37,149 bases of DNA. It comes from Acidithiobacillus concretivorus. Its GTDB lineage: Bacteria; Pseudomonadota; Gammaproteobacteria; Acidithiobacillales; Acidithiobacillaceae. The notes under the pieces were generated by a model. The model saw only the letters and a list, made by a program, of their open reading frames with translations. It searched no databases and was not told the DNA's origin. Where the stretch lies: positions 1 to 37,149 of the forward strand of contig NZ_JABELD010000069.1 in assembly GCF_018853445.1 (NCBI RefSeq), in the 5' to 3' direction. Both the position numbers and the translations under genes were made by a program. The first letter of the stretch is position 1; every line of letters begins with the position of its first letter. Shown one piece after another: positions 30,291-37,149 of this stretch.

Positions 30291-30293
30291 GTT

Positions 30294-32624
30294 TCAGCGT
30301 AGCTCCAACTCACTGACACCGCCACCCCCCTGCTCAGGACGCGCCATACGCCACTGGATGATGCGCGGATCCTGATTGGCAAATTCCCTGACCATTTCAG
30401 CCAGGACGCCATTGCCTTTACCATGCAGCACCTCAATTTGCTGGCGACCGGAAGCCATGGCTCCATCCACATGGCGGCACAAAGCCTGCCAGGCATCTTC
30501 GCGCAGCTGACCGCGTAGATCGAGACGCCACGGATGGTTTTCTGGTGAAGCATACTGGGTACTCCCCTTTTCCTTGGGTATTTCCAGTGCGGAATCCGCG
30601 CGGAACTGCTCCAGCGGAATCCACACCTGCTTGCCGCGCAACTGAATTTGCAGACGTTGCCGGGCAGCATCTACACGGACAATCTGGGTAACCTGGCGCA
30701 GGGGCAGAAATAAGCCTTTGCTGCCGACTGCGGGAAAATCCACTGACACGGCTTCGGCCATCTGAAAAGGCATACCCAACTGTTCCAGTGCCGCACTGGC
30801 CGCCTGGGTATCCCGTCCAGATTTGAGCGCGGCAATGGTTTTCCGTACTTCACTGCGGGCATTCTGCAGCAACTGGGTCCACTCATTTCGGGCCTGTTCA
30901 GCTGCCCGCTCGCGATCCTGACGTGCCGCATCCAGTTCACGCTGCAAACGTTTCGCCGACTTGTCGGCTTCCATCCGTGCCTGAGCCGCTTCATCCATGG
31001 CCTGTTGTGCCGCGCGCAACAGGCCCTCACGTTGTGCTTCCCAGCGTTCCCAGTCCTCACGATCATCCGCGTACAGGGCCTCGGCGCGCAGCACCAGGGT
31101 TTCAGGCATTCCGACACGTCGCGCGATCGTTAAACCCTGACTGGCACCACCTACTCCCCATTGCAAGCGATAGGTTGGGGCAAGACGTTCTGCGTCAAAG
31201 CCCATACCTGCCAAAGCAACGGCAGCGCGGCTGAGCGCATAACGTTTCATGATTTCCTGATGACTGGTGAGTACCGTACAGGCTTGTGCCGACAGGAGCG
31301 CCTCGGCCACGGCCTGGGCCAGGGCACCCCCTTCACGGGGATCCGTGCCATTACCCAGTTCATCCAACAATACCAGACTGTGTTGATCAGCCTGCTCCAG
31401 CACCCTGCGCAAGCGACTCACCTGTGCCGAAAAAGTAGACAGGTCAGCCTGAATATCCTGAGCGTCACCGATAACCGCAAAACCTTGCCGAAAATATCCC
31501 AGACGACCCTCAGCCGCTACTGGCATACCTAAATAGGCCATCAAATGGTTTAATCCCAAAGCCTTGAGTAATGCCGTTTTACCACCCGTATTGGGTCCGG
31601 TAATCACCAGTTGATGATCAACTTCGCCCAAAGCCAGAGGATTACCAACCACCTGACCCGGATGCTGAATACACAGCAGGGGATGTCGTAAATTATGCAG
31701 GTCAAAGGCCGGACGACTATCCACCTGAACCAGCGTACCCTGATAATCCTTGCCCAGTTCCAGGCCAGCGCGAACTCCGTCCAGCCGTCCGATGTACTTT
31801 AAGGCACGACGCATGGAGGGCACTTGCTGGCTTACGGCCGCACTTAAGGCCCGTAGCACCTTTTCCTGCTCTAGACGTTCGGCCTGACGGTCTTGCACCA
31901 ACTGGTTATTCAGGTCTACCGCCGTTAAGGGCTCCACAAAAAGGGTTTCACCACTCGCTGAACGATCATGCACAACCGCCTTGATGCGACCTTTGTGACT
32001 GGTTTTGAGGGGTAATACATAGCGGTCATTACGTTGGACAATCAGCTGATCTTGCCAGTAATCCTGCCAATCGGGATTACGTAAAAATCCCTGCAAAAAG
32101 CGTTGTATTTCACTGCGCCCCTGGCGTAGCTGGCGGCGAATGGCGCTTAATTCAGCACTGGCAGCATCCAGAAGTTCGCCTTCATCGTCCAGGGCCTGCT
32201 GCAGGTGCCGCAGTAGCGGCAGCGAAGGCTCCAGGTCTGTTGCCCATTCAGTCAGCGTGTCGTTGACTTCCCGCAAGGCCGAGGCATAGTGCTTCTGGCC
32301 ATGCAAAACCCGGGTTATTTGCTGCAACTCGCGGCCGCTCAATACGGCACCGGGACGCTCAAGCAGGTCGAGCAGGGAACGCACATCCGGGAGAATTTGA
32401 ATAGGCAGCGAAAAGCCAGCGGCAGACCGTTCCGCCAGCGCAAGCGCCATATTCTGACGCTGCTGAATTTCAGCAAGGCTTACCCAGGGATTAAGATTTT
32501 CTACATAATACTGCCCATATTCATGGGCGCATTTGGCCAGCCATGCGGCACGAATATCTTCCAGATCAAGGGCTCTGGAAAAGCTGTCCTGCCAGGGAAC
32601 CACCCCTGCCACAGCGTCTTTCAT
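30294..32624 (-). CDS. mutS2: MutS2 family ATPase/endonuclease with Smr domain
   Basis: MutS2 proteins suppress recombination and, in some bacteria, act on collided ribosomes. The 776 residues show MutS-like core and clamp domains and the ATPase with Walker A ITGPNTGGKTALL near 338-350. Walker B VLLDELGNGTDP lies near 415-426. A long coiled coil (about 515-600, rich in Glu, Ala, Arg) and a C-terminal Smr nuclease domain (LDLRG near 697; LHGKGNG near 730) follow. The mismatch-recognition domain of MutS is absent, as expected. The start overlaps the yqeY stop by ATGA. Its position inside the rpsU-dnaG-rpoD operon is unusual and links it to translation genes. Confidence 0.95.
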   Translation of the reverse strand: MKDAVAGVVPWQDSFSRALDLEDIRAAWLAKCAHEYGQYYVENLNPWVSLAEIQQRQNMALALAERSAAGFSLPIQILPDVRSLLDLLERPGAVLSGRELQQITRVLHGQKHYASALREVNDTLTEWATDLEPSLPLLRHLQQALDDEGELLDAASAELSAIRRQLRQGRSEIQRFLQGFLRNPDWQDYWQDQLIVQRNDRYVLPLKTSHKGRIKAVVHDRSASGETLFVEPLTAVDLNNQLVQDRQAERLEQEKVLRALSAAVSQQVPSMRRALKYIGRLDGVRAGLELGKDYQGTLVQVDSRPAFDLHNLRHPLLCIQHPGQVVGNPLALGEVDHQLVITGPNTGGKTALLKALGLNHLMAYLGMPVAAEGRLGYFRQGFAVIGDAQDIQADLSTFSAQVSRLRRVLEQADQHSLVLLDELGNGTDPREGGALAQAVAEALLSAQACTVLTSHQEIMKRYALSRAAVALAGMGFDAERLAPTYRLQWGVGGASQGLTIARRVGMPETLVLRAEALYADDREDWERWEAQREGLLRAAQQAMDEAAQARMEADKSAKRLQRELDAARQDRERAAEQARNEWTQLLQNARSEVRKTIAALKSGRDTQAASAALEQLGMPFQMAEAVSVDFPAVGSKGLFLPLRQVTQIVRVDAARQRLQIQLRGKQVWIPLEQFRADSALEIPKEKGSTQYASPENHPWRLDLRGQLREDAWQALCRHVDGAMASGRQQIEVLHGKGNGVLAEMVREFANQDPRIIQWRMARPEQGGGGVSELELR

Positions 32625-33070
32625 CCGTTATTCAGACGTGCCTTTACTTTTTCCGCAACCAGCGCCATATCAGCCCGACCCAGCAATTGCGGTTTCAGAC
32701 TGTTCAAAACCTTACCCATATCTTTGGGACCGCTGGCGGCTGTGTTTGAAACCGCTTCGGCAATCAAGGTATCAATGGCTTCCATACTCAGAGGCTCGGG
32801 GAGATAAGCGGAAAGGATGACAATTTCTGCTTCTTCCTTATCGGCAAGATCCGGGCGATTTCCCGCTCTGAACTGACTGGCAGAATCTTTTCTTTGCTTG
32901 ATCAGCTTTTCGACGATACTCAAAACCTCGGTATCATCCAACTCGCGGCGATCGTCCACCTCACGTTGCTTGATCGCTGCCTGGAGCATGCGAATAGTGA
33001 TAAGACGATCAGACTCACGAGCGCGCATCGCCGCCTTCATGTCCTCCTGAAGACGTTCGCGTAAAGACAT
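32621..33070 (-). CDS. GatB/YqeY-domain protein
   Basis: The 149 residues match the YqeY family (SLRERLQEDMKAAMRARES, QAAIKQREVDDRRELDD, then AYLPEPLS and GKVLNSLKP), which resembles the C-terminal tRNA-binding tail of GatB amidotransferase. The exact function is not established; a role with tRNA or amidation is inferred from the fold. It starts three bases after rpsU and overlaps mutS2. The rpsU-yqeY pair is common in proteobacteria. Confidence 0.92.
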   Translation of the reverse strand: MSLRERLQEDMKAAMRARESDRLITIRMLQAAIKQREVDDRRELDDTEVLSIVEKLIKQRKDSASQFRAGNRPDLADKEEAEIVILSAYLPEPLSMEAIDTLIAEAVSNTAASGPKDMGKVLNSLKPQLLGRADMALVAEKVKARLNNG

Positions 33071-33073
33071 ACT

Positions 33074-33289
33074 TTAGTACATCCGAACCAAACGCATGGA
33101 CTGACGACGCATCCGCTTCAAAGCACGCTTGCGAGCAGCAGCAGCCTTACGCTTGCGCTCTTCTGTGGGCTTTTCATAAAACTCGCGACGACGTACTTCC
33201 GTCAGGACTCCGGCTTTTTCACAGGAGCGTTTGAAGCGCCGCAGCGCTACTTCGAAAGGTTCATTTTCTTTAACACGAACAGTTGGCAT
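33074..33289 (-). CDS. rpsU: 30S ribosomal protein bS21
   Basis: Small basic protein of the 30S platform needed for initiation on native mRNAs. The 71 residues begin [20 protein letters not shown] and end in a strongly basic tail ([18 protein letters not shown]), exactly as in bS21. It is the first gene of the rpsU-yqeY-mutS2-dnaG-rpoD operon, with a consensus-like promoter 51-79 bases upstream of its start. Confidence 0.98.
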   Translation of the reverse strand: MPTVRVKENEPFEVALRRFKRSCEKAGVLTEVRRREFYEKPTEERKRKAAAARKRALKRMRRQSMRLVRMY

Positions 33290-33339
33290 AGAAGGTTTCT
33301 GACCTCATCAAAAATAAAAGCTTAGCGAGAAAGGGGCAG

Positions 33340-33368
33340 AGTATAGGCAGATCAACGGCGCGAGTCAA
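33340..33368 (-). promoter_or_regulatory. Promoter of the rpsU macromolecular-synthesis operon
   Basis: On the minus strand TTGACT (33363-33368), a 17-base spacer, then TATACT (33340-33345): five of six consensus positions in each element. The transcript would begin near 33333, giving a leader of about 45 bases before rpsU. It is a strong sigma-70 promoter, as expected for a ribosomal protein operon. Confidence 0.8.
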
Positions 33369-33424
33369 AAAGAAACCACACTCAGCAGCCGTTGTAAAAA
33401 ACACAAAACTATAGTTGCATCTAC

Positions 33425-33453
33425 TTGACAGGATGATCAAAAAAAATGCTAAT
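33425..33453 (+). promoter_or_regulatory. Promoter of the alternative sigma factor gene
   Basis: Perfect TTGACA (33425-33430), 17-base spacer, GCTAAT (33448-33453), in an AT-rich stretch. It faces away from the rpsU promoter, with the two -35 elements about 57 bases apart. An alternative -10, TAATAT, would need a 19-base spacer. Confidence 0.65.
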
Positions 33454-33499
33454 ATATGAAATCATAAAAACTCTTTTAGATATAGAATATTAGATTACA

Positions 33500-34396
33500 A
33501 TGTTAGAGTCATTGTGGTCTTTAATATCGGGGATGCCCATGCGCACGGAAGTGAGAGAATTGAACGAAGCATTGCCCGATGTCTCGCCGGCTATTGACCC
33601 GCCACCTTTGGCTGATTTTATGGAAAGCGATCAGTCCAGCCCCTTTCTCACTCAGGATCAGGAGCTACAACTCATCCGCCGCCTGCGCCAGGGGGATGAC
33701 TGCGCCAGAGCCACTCTGATATCTGCGCACATGCCTTTGGTCAGAGCGGTTGCCCGGGCGTACCGAAATAAGGGCCTCAGCCAGGAAGATTTGCTTCAGG
33801 AAGGTTACATGGGTTTACTGCGTGCCGCAGATCGCTTTCGGGAAGGTCTTGGTACCCGCTTTTCCAGCTATGCCACTTGGTGGATTCGAGAAGCCATGCA
33901 ACGTGCACTCATCCGCTCCCGTTTCATCCGGCTTCCGGACTATCTGGCAAAATCGCTGCACGCCTATCTGCAGCGTGGTGAAGATGAAAACGAATCAACA
34001 GAAGACGCTCGGCGCGAGCAACGCCGGGAAGCTCTGGGGGTGCGTGAAAGTACCATGCGCGCTCTGGATTTTGCCGACATTCGTGTCTGCTCACTGGATG
34101 AAGAATTTACCGATGGCCCCAGTCGCATTGAACAGGTGCCTGGTGATACAGCCAGCCCGGACATGGACTACGACCGTGAATCCATCTGCAAGGCGCTCCG
34201 GGACCATCTGGCGGAGCTAAATGAAAAGCAACGGGAAGTGATGATCTTCCGCTACGGCATCCATGGCGATGCGCCCATGACGCTGGAAGCCGTGGCCGAA
34301 CGTATGGGCGTCAGCCGTGAGGCAGTACGCCAACTGCAGGTTAGAGCTCTGACCCGGTTGCGTCAGTCACTTTCTGACAGTGGCTGGGGTGCCTGA
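33500..34396 (+). CDS. Alternative sigma-70 family factor (RpoS-like)
   Basis: The 298 residues lack region 1.1 but have 1.2 (DQELQLIRRLRQGDD), regions 2.1-2.4 (LSQEDLLQEGYMGLLRAADR, then FSSYATWWIREAMQRALIRS) and 4.2 (VAERMGVSREAVRQLQVRAL). The phrase LNEKQREVMIFRYG is close to RpoS, and the RpoH-specific region is not visible, so I favour an RpoS-like group 2 factor without certainty. The region between 2.4 and 4 is charged and divergent (GEDENESTEDARREQRRE). The start is uncertain: ATG 33500 has no ribosome-binding site, whereas ATG 33539 has GGGG six bases upstream and would drop 13 residues. The gene ends with a 34-base tail-to-tail overlap with rdgB. Confidence 0.85.
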   Translation: MLESLWSLISGMPMRTEVRELNEALPDVSPAIDPPPLADFMESDQSSPFLTQDQELQLIRRLRQGDDCARATLISAHMPLVRAVARAYRNKGLSQEDLLQEGYMGLLRAADRFREGLGTRFSSYATWWIREAMQRALIRSRFIRLPDYLAKSLHAYLQRGEDENESTEDARREQRREALGVRESTMRALDFADIRVCSLDEEFTDGPSRIEQVPGDTASPDMDYDRESICKALRDHLAELNEKQREVMIFRYGIHGDAPMTLEAVAERMGVSREAVRQLQVRALTRLRQSLSDSGWGA

Positions 34397-34986
34397 CGTT
34401 CCTGCAACATGGCCAAAAGGCGCCGCAGAGCAAGGGCGCGATGACTCACCTGATTTTTTTCTGCCACTGTCCATTCAGCCGCACTACGCGCAGCGCCCAG
34501 CGGCCAGAATAATGGATCGTAACCAAAACCACCTTCTCCCTGAAGCGTTTTACCCACAGTGCCCATCCAGAATCCCTGAGCCACAATGGGGGCAGGATCG
34601 TCGGCTGACTCCATAAAGACCATGCAGGCAATATAATAGGCTGCACGCGATGGCCCGGATAAAGCCCGCATCTGCTCAAGTAAGCGCTGATTATTCTCGG
34701 TATCCGTTGCGCCGACACCGGCATAACGTGCCGAAAACAAGCCTGGCGCACCCTGCAGGGCTGGCACACAAAGGCCCGAATCTTCTGCAAGAGACGCCAT
34801 CCCTGAGAGAGCCGCAGCATGACGGGCCTTCAGCAAGGCATTCTCCACAAATGTGCTACCGGTTTCTTCTGCACCTTTGATACCTTGCTCGTCCTGCCCA
34901 TGGACTGTGAAGCCGTATGCACTCAGCAGTGTCCGCATTTCCCGGATTTTGCCGGCATTACTACTGGCCAGCAGGATAGGCTTCAA
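34363..34986 (-). CDS. rdgB: XTP/dITP pyrophosphatase (RdgB/HAM1)
   Basis: Removes deaminated purine triphosphates (XTP, dITP, ITP) so they are not incorporated into DNA or RNA. The 207 residues contain [13 protein letters not shown], the catalytic [23 protein letters not shown] and SHRALAL, all HAM1 signatures. The start is TTG at 34986, overlapping the rph stop (TTGA) and supported by GAGG seven bases upstream. Together with the window's Maf protein it represents the nucleotide-pool cleaning function. rph-rdgB is a common operon pair. Confidence 0.95.
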   Translation of the reverse strand: MKPILLASSNAGKIREMRTLLSAYGFTVHGQDEQGIKGAEETGSTFVENALLKARHAAALSGMASLAEDSGLCVPALQGAPGLFSARYAGVGATDTENNQRLLEQMRALSGPSRAAYYIACMVFMESADDPAPIVAQGFWMGTVGKTLQGEGGFGYDPLFWPLGAARSAAEWTVAEKNQVSHRALALRRLLAMLQERQAPQPLSESD

Positions 34987-35711
34987 GGCAAAGCCTCAGG
35001 AATTTCATCACGTTGACGGGCAATCAGGTCGCGAATGCCCTGCCGCGCCAGCGCCAGCATGGCGGCCATTTCCTGATCACTAAAAACAGCACCTTCAGCA
35101 GTGCCCTGCACTTCTACAAACGCGCCAGCACCCGTCATGACCACATTCATGTCTACTTCTGCATGACTATCTTCGGCATAGTCCAAATCCAGTACGGCCT
35201 GTCCCTGATACATCCCAACGGAGATGGCCGCTACCCAGTCGCGCAACGGATTACCCTGAACTTTTCCGTTTTGGCGCAGGGTCTGCAGTGCATCTGCTAC
35301 GGCCAGACAGGCACCCGTGATGCTCGCCGTACGCGTGCCACCATCCGCCTGCAAAACATCACAATCCACCCAGATAGTGCGCTCGCCCAAGGCCTGTAAA
35401 TCGACGGCAGCACGCAGACTACGGCCAATCAGCCGCTGAATTTCATGGGTTCGACCAGAAATTTTTCCCTTGGCCGATTCACGCTGCATCCGATCCTGAG
35501 TCGCTCTGGGCAACATGCTGTACTCCGCCGTCACCCACCCCTTCCCCGCCCCACGCAGAAAAGGCGGGACCTTTTCTTCAATGCTGGCGGTACACAACAC
35601 CTTGGTGTCCCCGCAGGCCATCAGTACGGAGCCTTCGGCATGTTTGGTGAAATTGCGGGTAATTTCTATCGGGCGCAGAGCGTCTGCCATTCTTCCACTG
35701 GGTCGATTCAT
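34983..35711 (-). CDS. rph: Ribonuclease PH
   Basis: Phosphorolytic 3'-exonuclease trimming tRNA precursors. From the chosen ATG the protein is 242 residues (E. coli 238) and starts [20 protein letters not shown], the family N-terminus. [39 protein letters not shown] and [12 protein letters not shown] follow, so all of the phosphate-binding and catalytic parts are present. The frame stays open upstream with starts at 35771 (ATG) or 35768 (GTG, GGGGG five bases before), which would add about 20 atypical residues; I prefer 35711 on family length, but its ribosome-binding site is weak. Confidence 0.94.
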   Translation of the reverse strand: MNRPSGRMADALRPIEITRNFTKHAEGSVLMACGDTKVLCTASIEEKVPPFLRGAGKGWVTAEYSMLPRATQDRMQRESAKGKISGRTHEIQRLIGRSLRAAVDLQALGERTIWVDCDVLQADGGTRTASITGACLAVADALQTLRQNGKVQGNPLRDWVAAISVGMYQGQAVLDLDYAEDSHAEVDMNVVMTGAGAFVEVQGTAEGAVFSDQEMAAMLALARQGIRDLIARQRDEIPEALP

Positions 35712-35778
35712 TTGCGGATACTCATCATGATGGGCGATGGGCGCATTGTAGACCTGTCCTTCTTTCACCATAACCCCC

Positions 35779-35784
35779 TATAAT
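35779..35784 (+). promoter_or_regulatory. Candidate -10 element for the cyclic-nucleotide-binding gene
   Basis: A perfect TATAAT 34 bases upstream of the ATG at 35818, with no convincing -35 at 16-18 bases (GTCCTT or TGTCCT). It might depend on an activator. Only the -10 is supported. Confidence 0.45.
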
Positions 35785-35817
35785 GCAGTCGTACCCCCCA
35801 AGAACGAGGAGCGCCTC

Positions 35818-36312
35818 ATGTCTGCCACCGCGCATGTCGAAATCACCCAATTTCTGAAGCAGCACCATCTGGCCCAGTCACTCACCATTGCTGAAATCCA
35901 GACTCTGGCGGAATACGTCACCCATGCCCAGTTTCGCGCCGACCAGGTCATTGCCGAATGGGGCACGCTGGGTGAGGCTCTATTTTTCTGCGTCAAGGGA
36001 GAAATGGCCATTATCCACCATACCGCCGACGGCGATGAAATGGAGGTCGTGCGGGTCAGGGAAGGAGAAATGGCTGGAGAAATGTCTTTTTTTGACCGGC
36101 AACCACGCAGCGCGCGCATTCTTGCCAAAAGCGAAGACACTCAGGTTCTAGTCCTGACTCGCGCCCGATATCAACGCCTGAAAGTAGAGAAACCTTATAT
36201 CACGGTCAACATTCTGGAACAGGCCATCATCAGCCTGGACCATCTGTTTCGCAATCTTTCCCAGAATTATACGGATTTTTCTACCTACATTTACGGCAAG
36301 GGCAAGCACTAG
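35818..36312 (+). CDS. Stand-alone cyclic-nucleotide-binding-domain protein
   Basis: The 164 residues form a single CRP-type beta-barrel. Its phosphate-binding cassette AGEMSFFDRQPRSARILA keeps the Glu (88), Arg (97) and Ser (98) that bind cAMP in CRP. There is no helix-turn-helix: the C-terminus is one helix (about 125-155) followed by a short tail. It is therefore not a transcription factor by itself and more likely a sensor or partner subunit. AGGAG lies six bases before the ATG. It is monocistronic and flanked by genes on the other strand. Ligand is inferred from the cassette. Confidence 0.85.
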   Translation: MSATAHVEITQFLKQHHLAQSLTIAEIQTLAEYVTHAQFRADQVIAEWGTLGEALFFCVKGEMAIIHHTADGDEMEVVRVREGEMAGEMSFFDRQPRSARILAKSEDTQVLVLTRARYQRLKVEKPYITVNILEQAIISLDHLFRNLSQNYTDFSTYIYGKGKH

Positions 36313-36866
36313 GCTCCGCTTCGCCGCTGCAGCAGTTGATGAATGCGCCGCAATCTTTCGAGGGGATCCTGTAGTAGCAGCAGATCCTGCTTTTCTTCTG
36401 GAGAAGCGGGTAACGCCTGAGCGAGCACCATTCCTGCTGTACTGGCATCCAGGTCCGTGGCCGCTTCTTCACCCAGCAATTCCTTCAAAATGGCGCGCAG
36501 GGTATCGTCTTCCCGGCGCATGGGCACTACCGGCTCCTCCGGCCAGTAGTGCACCGTTGCCGTGGCTAGAGCCCCCGCATAATGCCAGTCCTGAATACTG
36601 AAGCGTTGCTGTCCCTCTACCTGAATCTCCAGAACCCCCGGCTCACCACCCCAATCCACTATTCGCGCCAGTGTTCCTACCCGTTCCGGCTCCGCATGAC
36701 CATCTCCCCGAGAGTGCGTCAAACAAATTCCAAAGCCATGATCATTGCGCAGGGAGCTGCTGACCATGTCCAGATAACGGGGTTCAAACACTCTCAATCC
36801 GATTAAGGCCTTGGGAAAAAGTACGGTTCGGAGTAAAAATAGGGGTATTGTATGCGTATCCGTCAC
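36309..36866 (-). CDS. LON peptidase substrate-binding (LAN) domain protein
   Basis: It contains only the N-terminal domain of Lon (TIPLFLLRTVLFPKALIGLRVFEPRY ...), without ATPase or protease domains, as in small proteins annotated as peptidase S16 or YcbZ-unrelated LON-domain proteins. Function is unknown. I choose GTG at 36866 (185 residues) because AGAGG lies nine bases upstream and the family N-terminus follows at once; ATG 36893 would add nine residues and clash with the hemW start. The four-base end overlap with the cyclic-nucleotide-binding gene is tail-to-tail. Confidence 0.82.
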   Translation of the reverse strand: MTDTHTIPLFLLRTVLFPKALIGLRVFEPRYLDMVSSSLRNDHGFGICLTHSRGDGHAEPERVGTLARIVDWGGEPGVLEIQVEGQQRFSIQDWHYAGALATATVHYWPEEPVVPMRREDDTLRAILKELLGEEAATDLDASTAGMVLAQALPASPEEKQDLLLLQDPLERLRRIHQLLQRRSGA

Positions 36867-36891
36867 TATGCTGTTCCTCTTACGAGTCTTC

Positions 36892-37149
36892 ATGAATCCC
36901 AGCCTGAAACCATCCTCCACATTCTCACTATATGTACATTTGCCTTGGTGTAAAGCCAAGTGTCCTTATTGTGACTTCAATTCACATGCGGCAGACCATA
37001 TTCCTGCAGAGCGTTATGCCCGCGCCCTGATTGCTGATTTGGATCGGGAGCTCCCACGCATCTGGGGACGACGTCTGCACAGTATTTTTATCGGCGGAGG
37101 CACTCCCAGCCTGTTTCCACCGGAAATCATCAACCAGCTGCTGTCCGAC
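36892..37149 (+). CDS. hemW: Radical SAM protein HemW, N-terminal part only
   Basis: 86 codons are present before the window ends. The start MNPSLKPSSTFSLYVHLPWC is followed by the radical SAM cluster motif Cys20-x3-Cys24-x2-Cys27 (CKAKCPYC) and IFIGGGTPSLFPPE, both hallmarks of HemW, a heme chaperone related to coproporphyrinogen dehydrogenase HemN. The CxxxCxxC spacing, with the downstream FNSH, favours HemW over HemN, but the C-terminus is unseen. It is divergent from the LON-domain gene with only 25 bases between starts. Confidence 0.9.
   Translation, partial: MNPSLKPSSTFSLYVHLPWCKAKCPYCDFNSHAADHIPAERYARALIADLDRELPRIWGRRLHSIFIGGGTPSLFPPEIINQLLSD

Noticed and set aside
34356-34385. Imperfect hairpin CAGTCACT/AGTGGCTG at the sigma-rdgB overlap as terminator
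   Set aside because: One mismatch in a short stem, no T-tract, and it lies within coding sequence of both genes.

Overview
The window is a stretch of bacterial chromosome with densely packed housekeeping genes. Base composition is moderately GC-rich, and many genes start with GTG or TTG. The content and order suggest a proteobacterium on the gamma/beta border, most probably an Acidithiobacillus-like chemolithoautotroph. Evidence: hfq-hflX-hflK-hflC-hisZ-purA gene order, a HisZ-type histidine pathway, a gammaproteobacterial-type LexA box, and MutS2 inside the rpsU-dnaG-rpoD operon. The genus is an inference from gene order and protein style; no 16S or database search was available. I see no prophage, CRISPR array, intact insertion sequence or rRNA.

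Layout. (1) 1-5869, minus strand: hfq, hflX, hflK, hflC, hisZ and a truncated purA form one tightly overlapping operon. (2) 6157-9536, plus: ppc (anaplerotic PEP carboxylase) and a Maf/YceF nucleotide pyrophosphatase, closed by a bidirectional hairpin terminator. (3) 9650-10456, minus: an unrecognised TPR / membrane / glycine-rich protein. (4) 10701-16424, plus: a complete tripartite RND efflux operon in the order outer-membrane lipoprotein, adaptor, pump, with a strong promoter overlapped by a TetR-type palindrome. (5) 16461-16658: a 198-bp near-perfect palindrome. (6) 16812-21883, plus: folD, ppk, a ParA-like ATPase and a CYTH-CHAD protein, all overlapping or nearly so. (7) 21880-33289, minus: pepN and a DsbG-like thioredoxin-fold protein, lexA with a perfect SOS box, a CAU-anticodon tRNA, and an expanded macromolecular-synthesis operon rpsU-yqeY-mutS2-dnaG-rpoD. 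(8) 33500-37149: an alternative sigma factor (plus), rph-rdgB (minus), a stand-alone cyclic-nucleotide-binding protein (plus), a LON-substrate-binding-domain protein (minus) and the start of hemW (plus).

How the genes work together. The hfq operon combines RNA regulation, ribosome rescue (HflX) and membrane protease control (HflKC) with histidine and purine synthesis. The rpsU operon couples translation, replication priming and the main sigma factor, and a second sigma gene is transcribed divergently from its promoter region. The part I find most worth testing as a new system is ppk-parA-CYTH/CHAD: it puts polyphosphate synthesis next to a ParA-type positioning ATPase and a protein with a polyphosphate-binding domain, which suggests a module that synthesises, docks and partitions polyphosphate granules. 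The large palindrome between the efflux operon and folD is the strongest signal not explained by a gene.
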